A DNA stretch of 51,681 nucleotides from CAYFXE01 sp964347035 (GCA_964347035.1 CAYFXE010000021.1:1-51681), one strand, 5' to 3'; counted from the first letter of the stretch, positions 42,015-50,600 are shown. The notes: generated from the sequence alone by a model not told the origin. Made by a program: numbers and translations.

Positions 42015-43062
42015 ATGAAAGCTCTGCTGCGAAAACAGGGAAAGATCAGTGTCCAGGATGTGCCTGAGCCTTTTCCTCTTGAAGGGGAAGCTCTTATCAA
42101 GGTGCTTAAAGCCGGCATCTGCAACACAGACCTGGAAATCATCAAGGGCTACATGGATGTTGAGGGAATTCTCGGACACGAGTTTGTCGGTTCGGTGGAG
42201 GTCGGGGTGTCCGTTGTAGGTTTCGCGGAGTCGCGTCGGGCTGAGGAACCGGGCCGGGGTCTCGGTGACGTAGATTCGGAACCGCNNNNNNNNNNAACAA
42301 GCACCCTCAAACAGTTGGCTCGGGAAGAGAGTGGTGGGTGAGATAAACATTGCCTGCGGAACATGCGACTTCTGCCTGCGAGGTCTGGAGAACCATTGTC
42401 CTACGCGGAGCGTTCTGGGCATTAAACGAAAAAACGGAGCTTTTGCCGAATACTTAACTCTTCCATTAAAAAATTTGCATGAAATCCCGCAGGCAATCGA
42501 TGACCAGGAGGCCGTGTTCGTGGAACCCTTGGCAGCGGCCTTGGAGATTCTGGAGCAGGTCAGGATTGGCGAAAATGATTCTGTTCTGATTTTGGGAGAT
42601 GGCAAGCTGGGATTGCTTGCGGCCCAAGTCATAAAGTCGCAAACTGACAGGGTGTCCTGCGCAGGGAAACATCAAAGGAAGTTGAACATCCTGGAGAAAA
42701 AGAGGATCAAGATATTCTGCGGTGGGGAAGCCATCGAAGGGCAGTTTGATATCGTGATCGAAGCGACAGGAAAGAAAGAGGGCGTAAAACAGGCATTATC
42801 TTTGGTTAAGCCTCGAGGTCGAATCGTCCTCAAGAGCACGTTCTGTGATGATGTCAACGTGGATGTTTCTTCGATCGTCATCGGCGAGATCGAACTTATC
42901 GGTTCCCGATGCGGGCCGTTTTCGAAGGCGATTTCCGTCTTAGCGAACAGAGAAATTGACGTAGTAGAAATGGCGGATGGAGATTTTCCTCTTAATAAAG
43001 CCAAAGAGGCCTTGGCTTTGGCTCAGAGACCTGAAATGATAAAGGTCTTGATCACACCATAA
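42015..43062 (+). CDS. Zinc-dependent medium-chain alcohol dehydrogenase, interrupted by foreign sequence and gap
   Basis: Residues from ATG 42015 give a normal MDR start: KALLRKQGKISVQDVP, catalytic-zinc Cys in AGICNTD and His/Glu in GHEFVG. After about base 42200 the frame leaves the family, and it returns only after the N run, in another frame, as QAPSNSWLGKRVVGEINIACG. Structural-zinc Cys follow in ACGTCDFCLRGLENHC, then the Rossmann region ILGDGKLGLLAAQVIK and a complete C-terminus. The true gene is likely intact, near 340 residues; the break is an assembly fault. It should oxidise an alcohol or polyol with NAD(P); substrate unknown. Confidence 0.78.
42200..42295. other. High-GC chimeric stretch plus assembly gap (10 N at 42286-42295)
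   Basis: Bases 42200-42285 are 67% G+C by count (58 of 86), against roughly 47% in the flanks. They do not continue the alcohol dehydrogenase, but on the minus strand form an open frame with almost all codons ending in G or C (RIYVTETPARFLSPTRLRET). This looks like the end of a read from another organism joined at the contig edge. Confidence 0.7.
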
Positions 43063-43154
43063 ACTGAACGTTCCTTCTGGGGAACGAGTGATGGTAGGCT
43101 GGACAACAGAAGAAAAATTCAGAGCCTAAAAAAGGTCCGAAAGGAGGACAGAAG

Positions 43155-43754
43155 ATGTCGAAGAAAAAGCCTCAGCATCCTGAGGGAATTTTGTTGCCTT
43201 GTTTCTACTTTCAGAGCCCCGGTCCGCAGAATACCAAACGAACGCTCGAGGTGGCGGCCAGACGCTCCAAAGAGCTTAAAATCCAGAATATCGTCGTTTC
43301 CAGCGTTTCAGGGAAGACGGGATTGATGGCTGTCCAACATTTTTCTGATAGGAACCTGGTGATAGTCACCCATTCCACGGGTTTTTCTAAGCCGGATTAT
43401 CAAGAAATGACGCCTGAGAATCGTCAGAAGCTCGAGGCGTCGGGCGTAAAACTCCTCACCTCTCAGCATGCTTTCGGAGGCGTGGGCCGAGCGGTGAGAA
43501 AAAAACTGGGAACGTATGAGCTGGAAGAGATTATTGCCTATACCTTGAGAATTTTTGGAGAAGGGACAAAGGTAGCCGTCGAGATTGCTTTGATGGCAGC
43601 TGACGCCGGGCTCATATCTTTATCAGAGCCGTGTATTGCCATCGGAGGGACAGCCAGAGGGGTAGATACAGCCGTCCTCCTCAAGCCAACCAACGCCCAA
43701 ACCTTTTTTGATCTTAGAATCATGGAGATTCTGGCCAAACCTCATGAGCCGTAA
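43155..43754 (+). CDS. Pyruvate-kinase C-terminal-like (alpha/beta) domain protein
   Basis: The protein is 199 residues and matches the stand-alone PK-C-like family (COG1751 type): NTKRTLEVAARRSKELKI, NIVVSSVSGKTGLMA, VIVTHSTGF, FGEGTKVAVEIALMAADAGL and the terminal IAIGGTARGVDTAVLLKP. In pyruvate kinase this domain binds the allosteric effector; the free-standing proteins have no known reaction. AAAGGAGG lies upstream of ATG. It follows the dehydrogenase by about 90 bases. Confidence 0.8.
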   Translation: MSKKKPQHPEGILLPCFYFQSPGPQNTKRTLEVAARRSKELKIQNIVVSSVSGKTGLMAVQHFSDRNLVIVTHSTGFSKPDYQEMTPENRQKLEASGVKLLTSQHAFGGVGRAVRKKLGTYELEEIIAYTLRIFGEGTKVAVEIALMAADAGLISLSEPCIAIGGTARGVDTAVLLKPTNAQTFFDLRIMEILAKPHEP

Positions 43755-43835
43755 TTTACATAAAGGCGGAATTACGAAAGTTTACTCTTTTCTGCATCAT
43801 CAATCCGTGAAATAATATTGACATAGGAGACAGAG

Positions 43836-44399
43836 ATGAAAATGAAGACGATATCGATTTTGATCATCCTCCCTTTGCTTATCCTGGCAGTCTTCAGCCC
43901 AGCCAGAGGAGGAATATATCTCGGACTTCAGGGGGGATTTTCCGCCCAGAAGCCAAGCCTGAAGGATGTGGAGTTTAACACTGATACGACCTATCTCTAT
44001 GGATTCCGAGCTGGAGTGAGATTCATGATGATGGGCCTTGAATTGAATTACTTCCAGGCTGCTCATAACTTAGAACTCGCAGATATTGTTGGTCTTGATT
44101 GGGGTGGCCGGGATATCGATTACAATTTTATCGGTCTGAACCTCAAGTATTTCTTTCCTTTGATGGCTGTCCATCCGTATATCACAGCCGGATACGGCTA
44201 TTATTCGGCGAATATTGAAAACATCGATAAAGATAGGGAAAAAGGCTACAATTTCGGCCTAGGTGTGGAGTTGATGCTGGGGAGGAAATTCTCGCTTATA
44301 GCTGAGGGTAAATATCATCTTGTGGATTTTAACATTGATGATAAGGAACTCGAGGTCGGGGATTTTACGTTAAGCGGGGGATTCAATATCCATTTCTAG
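43836..44399 (+). CDS. Outer-membrane beta-barrel protein (OmpA/OprF N-domain-like)
   Basis: The protein is 187 residues with a signal peptide (about 1-25, cut near ARGG). The mature protein has alternating hydrophobic strands typical of an eight-stranded barrel (IYLGLQGGFS, YLYGFRAGVRF, FIGLNLKYFF, VHPYITAGYGYY, NFGLGVELML, FTLSGGFNIHF) and ends in a C-terminal Phe, the usual BAM signal. It has GGAGACAG just before ATG. It supports a diderm envelope for this organism. Confidence 0.78.
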   Translation: MKMKTISILIILPLLILAVFSPARGGIYLGLQGGFSAQKPSLKDVEFNTDTTYLYGFRAGVRFMMMGLELNYFQAAHNLELADIVGLDWGGRDIDYNFIGLNLKYFFPLMAVHPYITAGYGYYSANIENIDKDREKGYNFGLGVELMLGRKFSLIAEGKYHLVDFNIDDKELEVGDFTLSGGFNIHF

Positions 44400-44413
44400 A
44401 TTTGTCTATTAAA

Positions 44414-45520
44414 ATGGCTAGGTGTGTCCACTGCAGTCAGACGCATCGACTTGTTTCCGAGAGTTTATCCCTGTGTCGCGACTGTATTCTGGAGGATTTT
44501 GAAGAAGTCAAACCTCGAATTCTGGACGTTCATCGCACGGCCAGAGAGAATTTTGATTTGCCACCCGTCCCACCACAAGAAGAAGAGTCTCTATCTTGTT
44601 CGTACTGTTTTAACCAGTGTCGAATAGGAAGAGATTCAAAGGGTTATTGCGGAATCAGAAGAAACCAAGGCGGCCAAAGATTAATTCCCTCCCCCAAAGA
44701 AGGTTATTTTTCATGGTACTATGATTCCTTGCCAACTAACTGTGTGGGGGATTGGGTGTGTGCGGGGGGAACTGGCGCCGGATATCCCGAATTCGCTCAC
44801 AGCAAAGGAGCAGAATACGGGTATAAAAACCTGGCTGTTTTTTACTACGGATGCACATTGGATTGTCTCTTCTGTCAGAATGCCCAGCATAAACACAACC
44901 CCGAGGAGCTGAGACCTCAGTCCTCGGGTGAGCTCATCCAGGCGATCGACGAGAAAACTTCTTGTGTCTGTTATTTCGGCGGAGATCCAACGCCTCAGCT
45001 TCCCCATTCTATTCATGCCTCGCGTCGAGCACTTTCACAAACCCGGGGAAAAATCTTGAGGATTTGCTGGGAGACCAACGGGACGATGAACAGGCGTTTT
45101 TTAGAGGAAATTGTGGATATTGCCCTGGAGAGTGGAGGCTGTATCAAGTTTGACCTGAAGGCGTTTGATGCCGGGTTGAATACAGCCCTCTGCGGACGTC
45201 CGAATGTTCAGACGATTGAGAATTTTGAATGGGCCGCCCGATTATCAAGAAAAAGAAAAGAGCCTCCGCTGATTGTGGCTAGTACTCTCCTAGTTCCTGG
45301 CTACGTGGAGAAGGAGGAAGTTTCAAAGATTGCCCGATTTGTGGCTTCTTTGGACCCAGAGATTCCGTATTCTCTTCTCGGATTCCACCCTCAATTTTTT
45401 ATGAGGGATTTGCCCCGGACCTCCCGTCGTCATGCTGAGGAATGCCGAGAAGCGGCCTTAGAAGCAGGATTAGAACTGGTAAAAATCGGGAATATTCATC
45501 TTCTCGGAAGGGATTATTGA
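44414..45520 (+). CDS. Radical SAM protein (PflA/AmmeMemoRadiSam-like)
   Basis: The protein is 368 residues from ATG 44414; a TTG four codons upstream is possible. The N-terminus has two Cys-rich knots (CVHCSQTH ... LCRDC and CSYCFNQCRIG...GYCGI). The radical SAM cluster motif is CTLDCLFC (CxxxCxxC) with YFGGDPTPQ and CWETNGT downstream, and an LLGFHPQF segment in the C-terminal half. It resembles the pyruvate-formate-lyase-activase-like group that includes AmmeMemoRadiSam radical enzymes. Memo and AMMECR1 genes are not beside it, so the target is not known. It overlaps the next gene by one base (TGATG). Confidence 0.85.
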   Translation: MARCVHCSQTHRLVSESLSLCRDCILEDFEEVKPRILDVHRTARENFDLPPVPPQEEESLSCSYCFNQCRIGRDSKGYCGIRRNQGGQRLIPSPKEGYFSWYYDSLPTNCVGDWVCAGGTGAGYPEFAHSKGAEYGYKNLAVFYYGCTLDCLFCQNAQHKHNPEELRPQSSGELIQAIDEKTSCVCYFGGDPTPQLPHSIHASRRALSQTRGKILRICWETNGTMNRRFLEEIVDIALESGGCIKFDLKAFDAGLNTALCGRPNVQTIENFEWAARLSRKRKEPPLIVASTLLVPGYVEKEEVSKIARFVASLDPEIPYSLLGFHPQFFMRDLPRTSRRHAEECREAALEAGLELVKIGNIHLLGRDY

Positions 45521-46248
45521 TGGTCCAAATCCGGTTGAATAAATTCCTCTCTCAGGCCGGTGTGGCCTCCCGTAGAGAAGCCGACCGGCTGATCGAAGAA
45601 GGCCGGGTTGCTGTCAACGGCGAAGTTATCCAGGCCATGGGCTATAAAATCGATGCGGAGAAGGACAAAGTGGAGGTGGACGGAAAGAAGGTCAAGAAGG
45701 AGACCAAACTTTACTATGTGATGTTGAATAAGCCTCCTGGATATTTGGTTTCGCTTAAGGATTCTTTTGGCCGGCCAACGGTGAGAGATCTTATCCCTTC
45801 CCTAAAAGGCCGCGTTTTTCCTGTGGGAAGATTGGATTATGATAGCGAAGGCTTGCTCCTGCTCACGAACGACGGGGAATTAGCCTACCGGCTGACCCAT
45901 CCCAGCTTTAGGGCAAAAAAAGTCTATCTCGTCAATGTTAAAGGAGCTCCGGCATCCTCTGACCTTCGCAGGCTAGAGAGAGGCATTATTCTCGACGGCA
46001 AAAAAACAGCCCCAGCCAAGCTGAGCCTTCTCTCATCGTCATCCAAAGAAAGTTTTCTCCGGGTGGAAATCCACGAAGGACGGAAGAGAGAGGTGAGGCG
46101 GCTATTTGAGGTCATCGGCCACAGAGTCATCGCATTGCAGCGGATAAAATTTGGTAATCTGTCTTTGGGCAATCTCAAGAAGGGAAAATGGCGGTACCTC
46201 AGCCGTGATGAAATTGACAGGCTGAGAAACCAGGTGCGATTGGAATAA
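45520..46248 (+). CDS. RsuA/RluB/RluE-type pseudouridine synthase
   Basis: The protein is 242 residues from ATG 45520 (stop-start TGATG with the radical SAM gene; GGAAGGG upstream). An S4 RNA-binding domain (IRLNKFLSQAGVASRREADRLI) precedes the catalytic domain with GRLDYDSEGLLLLTNDG, where the second Asp (DYDSEG) is the catalytic residue of this family, then HEGRKREVRR. It isomerises uridine in rRNA; RluB- and RsuA-type proteins cannot be told apart here. Its last 15 codons lie inside the 91-bp repeat that recurs at 50053. Confidence 0.9.
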   Translation: MVQIRLNKFLSQAGVASRREADRLIEEGRVAVNGEVIQAMGYKIDAEKDKVEVDGKKVKKETKLYYVMLNKPPGYLVSLKDSFGRPTVRDLIPSLKGRVFPVGRLDYDSEGLLLLTNDGELAYRLTHPSFRAKKVYLVNVKGAPASSDLRRLERGIILDGKKTAPAKLSLLSSSSKESFLRVEIHEGRKREVRRLFEVIGHRVIALQRIKFGNLSLGNLKKGKWRYLSRDEIDRLRNQVRLE

Positions 46249-46293
46249 GATTTTAGGAATCTAGGCTTGGTCTTAATCCATCGCTGCCCCGCA
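46203..46293. repeat. Left 91-bp direct repeat at the 3' end of the pseudouridine synthase gene (att-like)
   Basis: Identical to 50053-50143 apart from one base: A at 46245 versus G at 50095. It covers the last codons (RDEIDRLRNQVRLE), the stop, and 45 bases downstream. The single difference is GAA versus GAG, synonymous. It bounds the AT-rich island on its left side. Confidence 0.85.
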
Positions 46294-46759
46294 GAGATAG
46301 GAATTTGCTTTTTGTGCTTGCGGTGAATCCCTCGCAATTTTCCCCTATTTCCACCTACTAACATCCAGAAATAACAGTTAACACCTAATACAACAAGGTC
46401 GATGACTCAAGATGAGTAACGAATCAACCGAGTTCTTCAAATCCGCAGGTTTAGGATGGACTCGGTCCTCAAGTCAGCCAAAAGCAATCTGGATAACTAC
46501 TCCCCCTCCTCAATCCTCTATAGCCGTTAATTCGCTCAGCTGTGTTTCTTCAAATCAGGAAAGCCTAAAATACCTAGCTTCCTCTCGGTCAATTTAATCT
46601 TTGTCTAATAATTACGACAACAGTCTTCAGAATGTATCAGAAAACTGTCAAGTGAACTGTCGTTAAGCCCAATTTATGGCATGTTCCCCAAATTAACGAC
46701 TGTATTGTGACTTTGTGGTGAAATTAAGACTATTAGAGGGTTATTCTTATTTTTTGGCT
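46294..46759. other. Gene-free stretch with a stop-riddled minus-strand remnant
   Basis: No intact gene. On the minus strand around 46400-46590 a protein-like stretch (LTERKLGILGFPDLKKHS, then LSRLLLADL) is cut by several stops that could come from C-to-T changes (TGA, TAA, TAG), so it may be an old pseudogene; this is weak. An 8-bp inverted pair GTCGTTAA/TTAACGAC is at 46659-46666/46693-46700, and AACTGTC occurs twice near 46640-46660. Confidence 0.35.
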
Positions 46760-47764
46760 TTACCTTATCACTTTAATTGTATCGGAGCCTTCAAATGAAA
46801 TTTCTGCAACCTCTCCTGTTACTTTTAGCTCAACATTTTCAGTCACTTCATTTAGTAGTGAGATAACTGATCTTCTATCAAACTTCGCCATATATACTGT
46901 CCCCTGAACTCCTCCCCAATCTGTTTCAACTGAACTATCATTGTATTGCAATTCCACAGTTTCAATATCTATATCATTTACATCATAACCTTCAGGTAAT
47001 TCTATATAGGCAGTTATCCATTTGCCTTTGCTTTTTAAATTTAATATATCAGGATCAATATCTACAACTGCCTCAATAGTAATTCCGAAAGTTATACAGA
47101 CGTAATCCCAATATCCTTCCCCTTCTACAAACCATCGGCTATTTCCTGCGCCAAATGTAATAGATTTGTCATCTACATCAGTTCTCATTTTTGCATGATT
47201 TTCTAAATTTCCATCTATATAAAAATCATACCATCCATTTTTACAGACAAGTTTATAATCATACCACTGGGTTGGATCGATTCCTGTAGTCTCTTTTTCA
47301 ATAATAAAATGGGAATCACCATGGACTCGTATCCCCTCAGGAGAAAACAAGACATCTACTCTGTATATGCCATCCGTAATTTGAAAGGTATCACCTCTTG
47401 CATAGCTTCCTGTTTTAGTTACATCTTTTGTATTGTAAAGATTTTTATGACCGAATTCTGCCGTATACCCATCATAATTATTCATTAATGCAAGTGGCGT
47501 TGGGTCACAATAAGTTTCATGTTGGCGCCATATAGTACCTGGATAATGATGATATGCTGTTCTGCCTTCATCAATGATTATTTCTCCTGGTGGGGAGGGG
47601 GCACCAGTTCCAGCTTGTAAGCACCACTGAGGTGAAGCAAGATCAGGTGCTATGTCTCCATCATATTTAATTTGTGGGATTGAATTAGAGAATAGAAGTA
47701 AAGGAGCCAAAAGAAATATAGTGGCAAGGAAGTAAAAAGGACTCTTTAACGTTCTTTTATCCAT
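46760..47764 (-). CDS. Secreted LamG/concanavalin-like protein with C-terminal strand domain
   Basis: The protein is 334 residues with a signal peptide (about 8-27) and AAGGAAG before the ATG. Residues about 60-220 show the beta-sandwich pattern of LamG/laminin-like or glucanase-fold domains (YRVDVLFSPEGIRVHGDS, WYDYKLVCKNGWYDFYIDG, WDYVCITF). The C-terminal part, IDPDILNLKSKGKWITAYIELPEGYDVNDID, is a module found at the end of many secreted proteins and is related in pattern to the VDIKPGS module at 130-290. Codon use and roughly 33% G+C differ from the host. It is carried within the repeat-bounded island, and a role in binding or adhesion is inferred only. Confidence 0.7.
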   Translation of the reverse strand: MDKRTLKSPFYFLATIFLLAPLLLFSNSIPQIKYDGDIAPDLASPQWCLQAGTGAPSPPGEIIIDEGRTAYHHYPGTIWRQHETYCDPTPLALMNNYDGYTAEFGHKNLYNTKDVTKTGSYARGDTFQITDGIYRVDVLFSPEGIRVHGDSHFIIEKETTGIDPTQWYDYKLVCKNGWYDFYIDGNLENHAKMRTDVDDKSITFGAGNSRWFVEGEGYWDYVCITFGITIEAVVDIDPDILNLKSKGKWITAYIELPEGYDVNDIDIETVELQYNDSSVETDWGGVQGTVYMAKFDRRSVISLLNEVTENVELKVTGEVAEISFEGSDTIKVIR

Positions 47765-48314
47765 TTTTTCTTCCTTTTTTAATTATTTTTGTTCCTAAAA
47801 TTTCTCTGTATATTCTTTTCTCATAAAATCATCGAAAGCCATCTTTGATCCCTTTTAAAATTTAAACTTCCATGGTGCACCTCCCCTTTGCCTAAATTCT
47901 GCAGACTCGCAATTCTTTATTCATTCAACTAAGTCAATAATTTTAAATTTCTTCCAGATTGAAAGTAATCTCTTCTTCTCTGACAATAAGCACCTTTTTT
48001 ATGCATTTGAGCTATATAAAAAATATCTTTTTAAAGAGTCAAATCAATAATATGATCATAACTGACGCATAATTCTGCTTAATTCCGTTTAATTCCGCAG
48101 TTGCGGCATAAATTTGTTCTTCTCTCTTTATCTTATCTGGGATTATCTCAGGCCAGAGACGGCCTTATTACAAAAAAAATGAAATCAAGATTTTTTTGGA
48201 AAGAATATAAAATTCCATTTTCTGGAATCGCGATATCAATGAACTTATTTTGAGAAAGCCTCTTGAGCTAAAGAATCTGGATGATTTGTTTTGGTTAACT
48301 AAAAAAGAAATTTT
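47765..48314. other. AT-rich 550-base spacer, no gene
   Basis: Many poly-T/A runs but no supported reading frame on either strand. A candidate minus-strand promoter lies at 48013-48042, and TTAATTCCG occurs twice near 48078-48098. The spacer separates the two minus-strand island genes. Confidence 0.5.
48013..48042 (-). promoter_or_regulatory. Candidate promoter for the LamG-like gene
   Basis: On the minus strand TTGACT (48042-48037), 18 bases, TATATA (48018-48013). It would give a leader of about 240 bases before the start at 47764. Confidence 0.35.
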
Positions 48315-49712
48315 CTATTCTTTAACGGACAATTTCAATGCTGTCGGTTTCTGTATCCAGTTTCCCTTTCCATCCCAGAAAAAAACATCGTGTTCACATC
48401 TTTTCAAAAAGGCTTTTAAAGGCGTTTGGATGGTCCCATCACTAAGCAAATCTTTATAATCCCTCTTAAATTCTAATCCAGGTCGAATATAGCGTATTGA
48501 AAAATCAGGGTTGAAGTGAAAATAAACAGGACTTATCTTCTTTAGACCTAGATTGACCATGACAAATACTGCATTATCGCTCGCTCTAGCTTCATGAACG
48601 TGCAGATAATTTATCCCGACAGCTCTGCTTATTTCGTTTTTCTTAAAACGGATATAATAATTCTGGAAAGCAGGTTTTGGGTTTTTCGGAACATATTCTT
48701 GAATGCGGTCTTTTTCTTCGATTAAATCATACGGAATATCGTAAGGGGGCGCTAAGCCACTTTTAAGCTGACTACAATCCAGGAGAATAAGCACTGCATC
48801 ACCTGCTAAAAGGTTGTTTGTCCCTCCTAAAAGAATCTTTTTGAATCCCGCAAACTCTACAACTGAAAAAAAATCTAAAAGTCCAGTATGACTGTATTTT
48901 AAAATCTCTTTTCCTTCTTTATCATAAATAAAAAATACGCTCGGAGAGAGACGTGCATGTGTCCAAAGGGCAAGAATTTCTTCTGCTCCGTCCTGATTAA
49001 TTTCATCAAATGACAGTTTTTGTATCTTGTAATCATTGAAGATCCTTCCTTCTTCATATTCCTGGTTGAATTCGATTGATTTTGACCATAGTATTCGGCC
49101 ATCATTGTCGCAAAGAGCTATACATCTATCTAAAGGGTTCTCATGCATCAACACAGTCAAGACTTCATTTTTTCCGTCCTTATCGATATCAGAGAAATCA
49201 ATCCTGCTTCTCTTGAAGTCAGAGGGCATCCAATTTTTGGCTATTTCATCTTGTTCGTCCCGATAATATTCTGTTAGGTCCTTTGGATTGTTTAGTCCTT
49301 TACTCCATAAATAATTATCCTTGTCGTCAAAGAAAACTAAGTTTGTTCCTCTAAGATCCCATCTGACTGGATTTGCATTTCTAACATCATTGAAAGTCAA
49401 ACTCATATTTTTCCTTAAAAAATTTTGATAGACGAACAAGATTATCAAGATTGCGGTTATAAAAAGCACCAGAGATGTTATTAAATTTATCCTTCTTCGT
49501 TTTTTCGCCACTTTTTCATAATTTGATTTATGTTTCGATTTAAACCATTCATCCAGTTCTGATTTATAACTATAGACCTTCGGTCGATCGGACTGATTGT
49601 CTATCCGATAGATCGGGAGATCAAACTCTTTTTCCCACCTCTGAGAAGTCCGGATATCACGTTTGATATATTTTGAGATTTCTTTCCATCCATCCAATCG
49701 ATCGTCTCCCAT
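48315..49712 (-). CDS. Membrane-anchored one-component regulator: HTH - TM - FG-GAP-like domain
   Basis: The protein is 465 residues. The N-terminus (about 6-56) is an excisionase/MerR-like winged helix: DGWKEISKYIKRDIRTSQRWEKEF, then PKVYSYKSELDEWF. A basic linker (KVAKKRRR) and one transmembrane helix (about 76-96) follow. The rest would lie outside the cytoplasm and contains two calcium-loop FG-GAP/VCBS-like repeats, DFSDIDKDGKNEVLTVL and FDEINQDGAEEILALW. The topology is like CadC/ToxR: direct signalling from periplasm to DNA without phosphorylation. The nearest probable target is the island's LamG-like gene. It is AT-rich. Confidence 0.75.
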   Translation of the reverse strand: MGDDRLDGWKEISKYIKRDIRTSQRWEKEFDLPIYRIDNQSDRPKVYSYKSELDEWFKSKHKSNYEKVAKKRRRINLITSLVLFITAILIILFVYQNFLRKNMSLTFNDVRNANPVRWDLRGTNLVFFDDKDNYLWSKGLNNPKDLTEYYRDEQDEIAKNWMPSDFKRSRIDFSDIDKDGKNEVLTVLMHENPLDRCIALCDNDGRILWSKSIEFNQEYEEGRIFNDYKIQKLSFDEINQDGAEEILALWTHARLSPSVFFIYDKEGKEILKYSHTGLLDFFSVVEFAGFKKILLGGTNNLLAGDAVLILLDCSQLKSGLAPPYDIPYDLIEEKDRIQEYVPKNPKPAFQNYYIRFKKNEISRAVGINYLHVHEARASDNAVFVMVNLGLKKISPVYFHFNPDFSIRYIRPGLEFKRDYKDLLSDGTIQTPLKAFLKRCEHDVFFWDGKGNWIQKPTALKLSVKE

Positions 49713-49755
49713 CTTTTTATGCAGCCAATAAATTCATTAGATCATGACTATTAAA

Positions 49756-49784
49756 ATTCTAAATCATAAATAAAACAAATTCAA
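49756..49784 (-). promoter_or_regulatory. Candidate promoter of the HTH-TM regulator
   Basis: On the minus strand TTGAAT (49784-49779), a 17-base spacer and TAGAAT (49761-49756; 5 of 6). It is 44 bases upstream of the regulator start. Confidence 0.45.
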
Positions 49785-49828
49785 ACCAAAAAGGAAGACC
49801 TAAATCCACCGTCAAGAAAATGAAAAAA

Positions 49829-50052
49829 ACCTCGCTGTCGTCTTATAATAAAACAAGACATTACAAAAAAATCTTCACCCAATGGGTGAAAAAAACAGCG
49901 AGGTGAAAAAAGCATGTCACAAAAGCCACTTCCATTCAAGTATGAAAAAGAGAAAAGGGAGAGAGTGATAACATCTCTTGGAGGTTTGCCTTTGTATCTG
50001 GATTTAGCTTATGCGACAAGCTGTGGTACCAGGCCCCCTTTCCAAAAGTGTA
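49829..50052 (+). mobile_element. Left-end remnant of an IS1380-like insertion sequence
   Basis: An inverted pair ACCTCGCTGT (49829-49838) and ACAGCGAGGT (49895-49904) encloses a palindrome TTCACCCA/TGGGTGAA (49874-49881/49883-49890). A short transposase start at 49914 follows: SQKPLPFKYEKEK and GGLPLYLDLA match the N-terminus of IS1380-family transposases. Only about 45 family-like residues remain before the sequence runs into the right copy of the 91-bp repeat; catalytic residues and the far end are missing. Confidence 0.65.
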
Positions 50053-50075
50053 CCGTGATGAAATTGACAGGCTGA
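49914..50075 (+). pseudogene. Truncated IS1380-like transposase
   Basis: 53 codons from ATG 49914. The first half resembles IS1380 transposases (PFKYEKEKRE, LGGLPLYLDLA); from about residue 36 the similarity fades, and after 50052 it reads into repeat sequence and stops at TGA 50073-50075. The protein cannot be active. Confidence 0.6.
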
Positions 50076-50143
50076 GAAACCAGGTGCGATTGGAGTAAGA
50101 TTTTAGGAATCTAGGCTTGGTCTTAATCCATCGCTGCCCCGCA
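50053..50143. repeat. Right 91-bp direct repeat (copy of the pseudouridine synthase 3' end)
   Basis: A copy of 46203-46293, exactly 3850 bases downstream, with one base changed. Here it is not attached to a complete gene: on the left is the transposase remnant and on the right a truncated minus-strand frame. Confidence 0.85.
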
Positions 50144-50311
50144 TATTTCTCCCGATAACCAATCCGCTGTCTTATCAATGATGAAATTTGACCAGTCCCT
50201 ATCGGCTAAGAAACGTTCAGTGATAAGGCCCAATAGGTAGTTACAAATAATATCCCAGATGCAATCTTTTCCAAAAAAGTTTGGGTTGATTATCTTATTT
50301 TTGAGGGGCAT
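50144..50311 (-). pseudogene. 5' part of an unrecognised gene cut by the right repeat
   Basis: A minus-strand frame begins at ATG 50311 (MPLKNKIINPNFFGKDCIWD) and includes LLGLITERFLADRDWSNFII and KTADWLSGEI. It then reads into the 91-bp repeat and stops within it at 50123-50125. Composition and regular pattern suggest a formerly real, short, soluble protein, but I do not recognise the family. Confidence 0.4.
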
Positions 50312-50600
50312 TCGACAAATTCACCGGTTCTTTTTTAATGATGTTGAGTTCAAAAATTGGGGGGGTTTTATCTCTTGCAAATAATTTATTATTAATATAG
50401 TATATATAATTATTATAATAATACTAAGAATATAAAGTCTGATATTAAGAAGCCAATTGAAAATCCTAACATCATTTCACAGCTTTCACGGCGTATGAAT
50501 CTTAGAGAAGGCCAATTTTATATCAGCGGATTTTTTTAGATATGAATTTATGGAGATTAAAGTAAGAAGGACCTATCCAATTAAAATCAAAAAGAAAATA
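50312..50600. other. Extremely AT-rich spacer with a candidate promoter
   Basis: Nearly pure A/T around 50380-50430, just after a run of seven or more G. TTGCAA (50375-50380) and TAGTAT (50398-50403) are 17 bases apart and could serve the gene at 50601. No coding sequence seen. Confidence 0.4.

Noticed and set aside
42015..43062. Frameshifted dehydrogenase pseudogene
   Set aside because: Both zinc sites and the Rossmann region are intact; the break coincides with the N run and foreign high-GC sequence, so an assembly fault is the simpler cause.
46412..46597. Plus-strand 61-codon frame
   Set aside because: Ser/Pro-rich composition, no ribosome-binding site; it is opposite a stop-riddled, more protein-like minus-strand remnant.
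46203..50143. Prophage or complete integrative element
   Set aside because: No integrase, capsid, replication or conjugation gene is present; only a small passenger set and an IS remnant.
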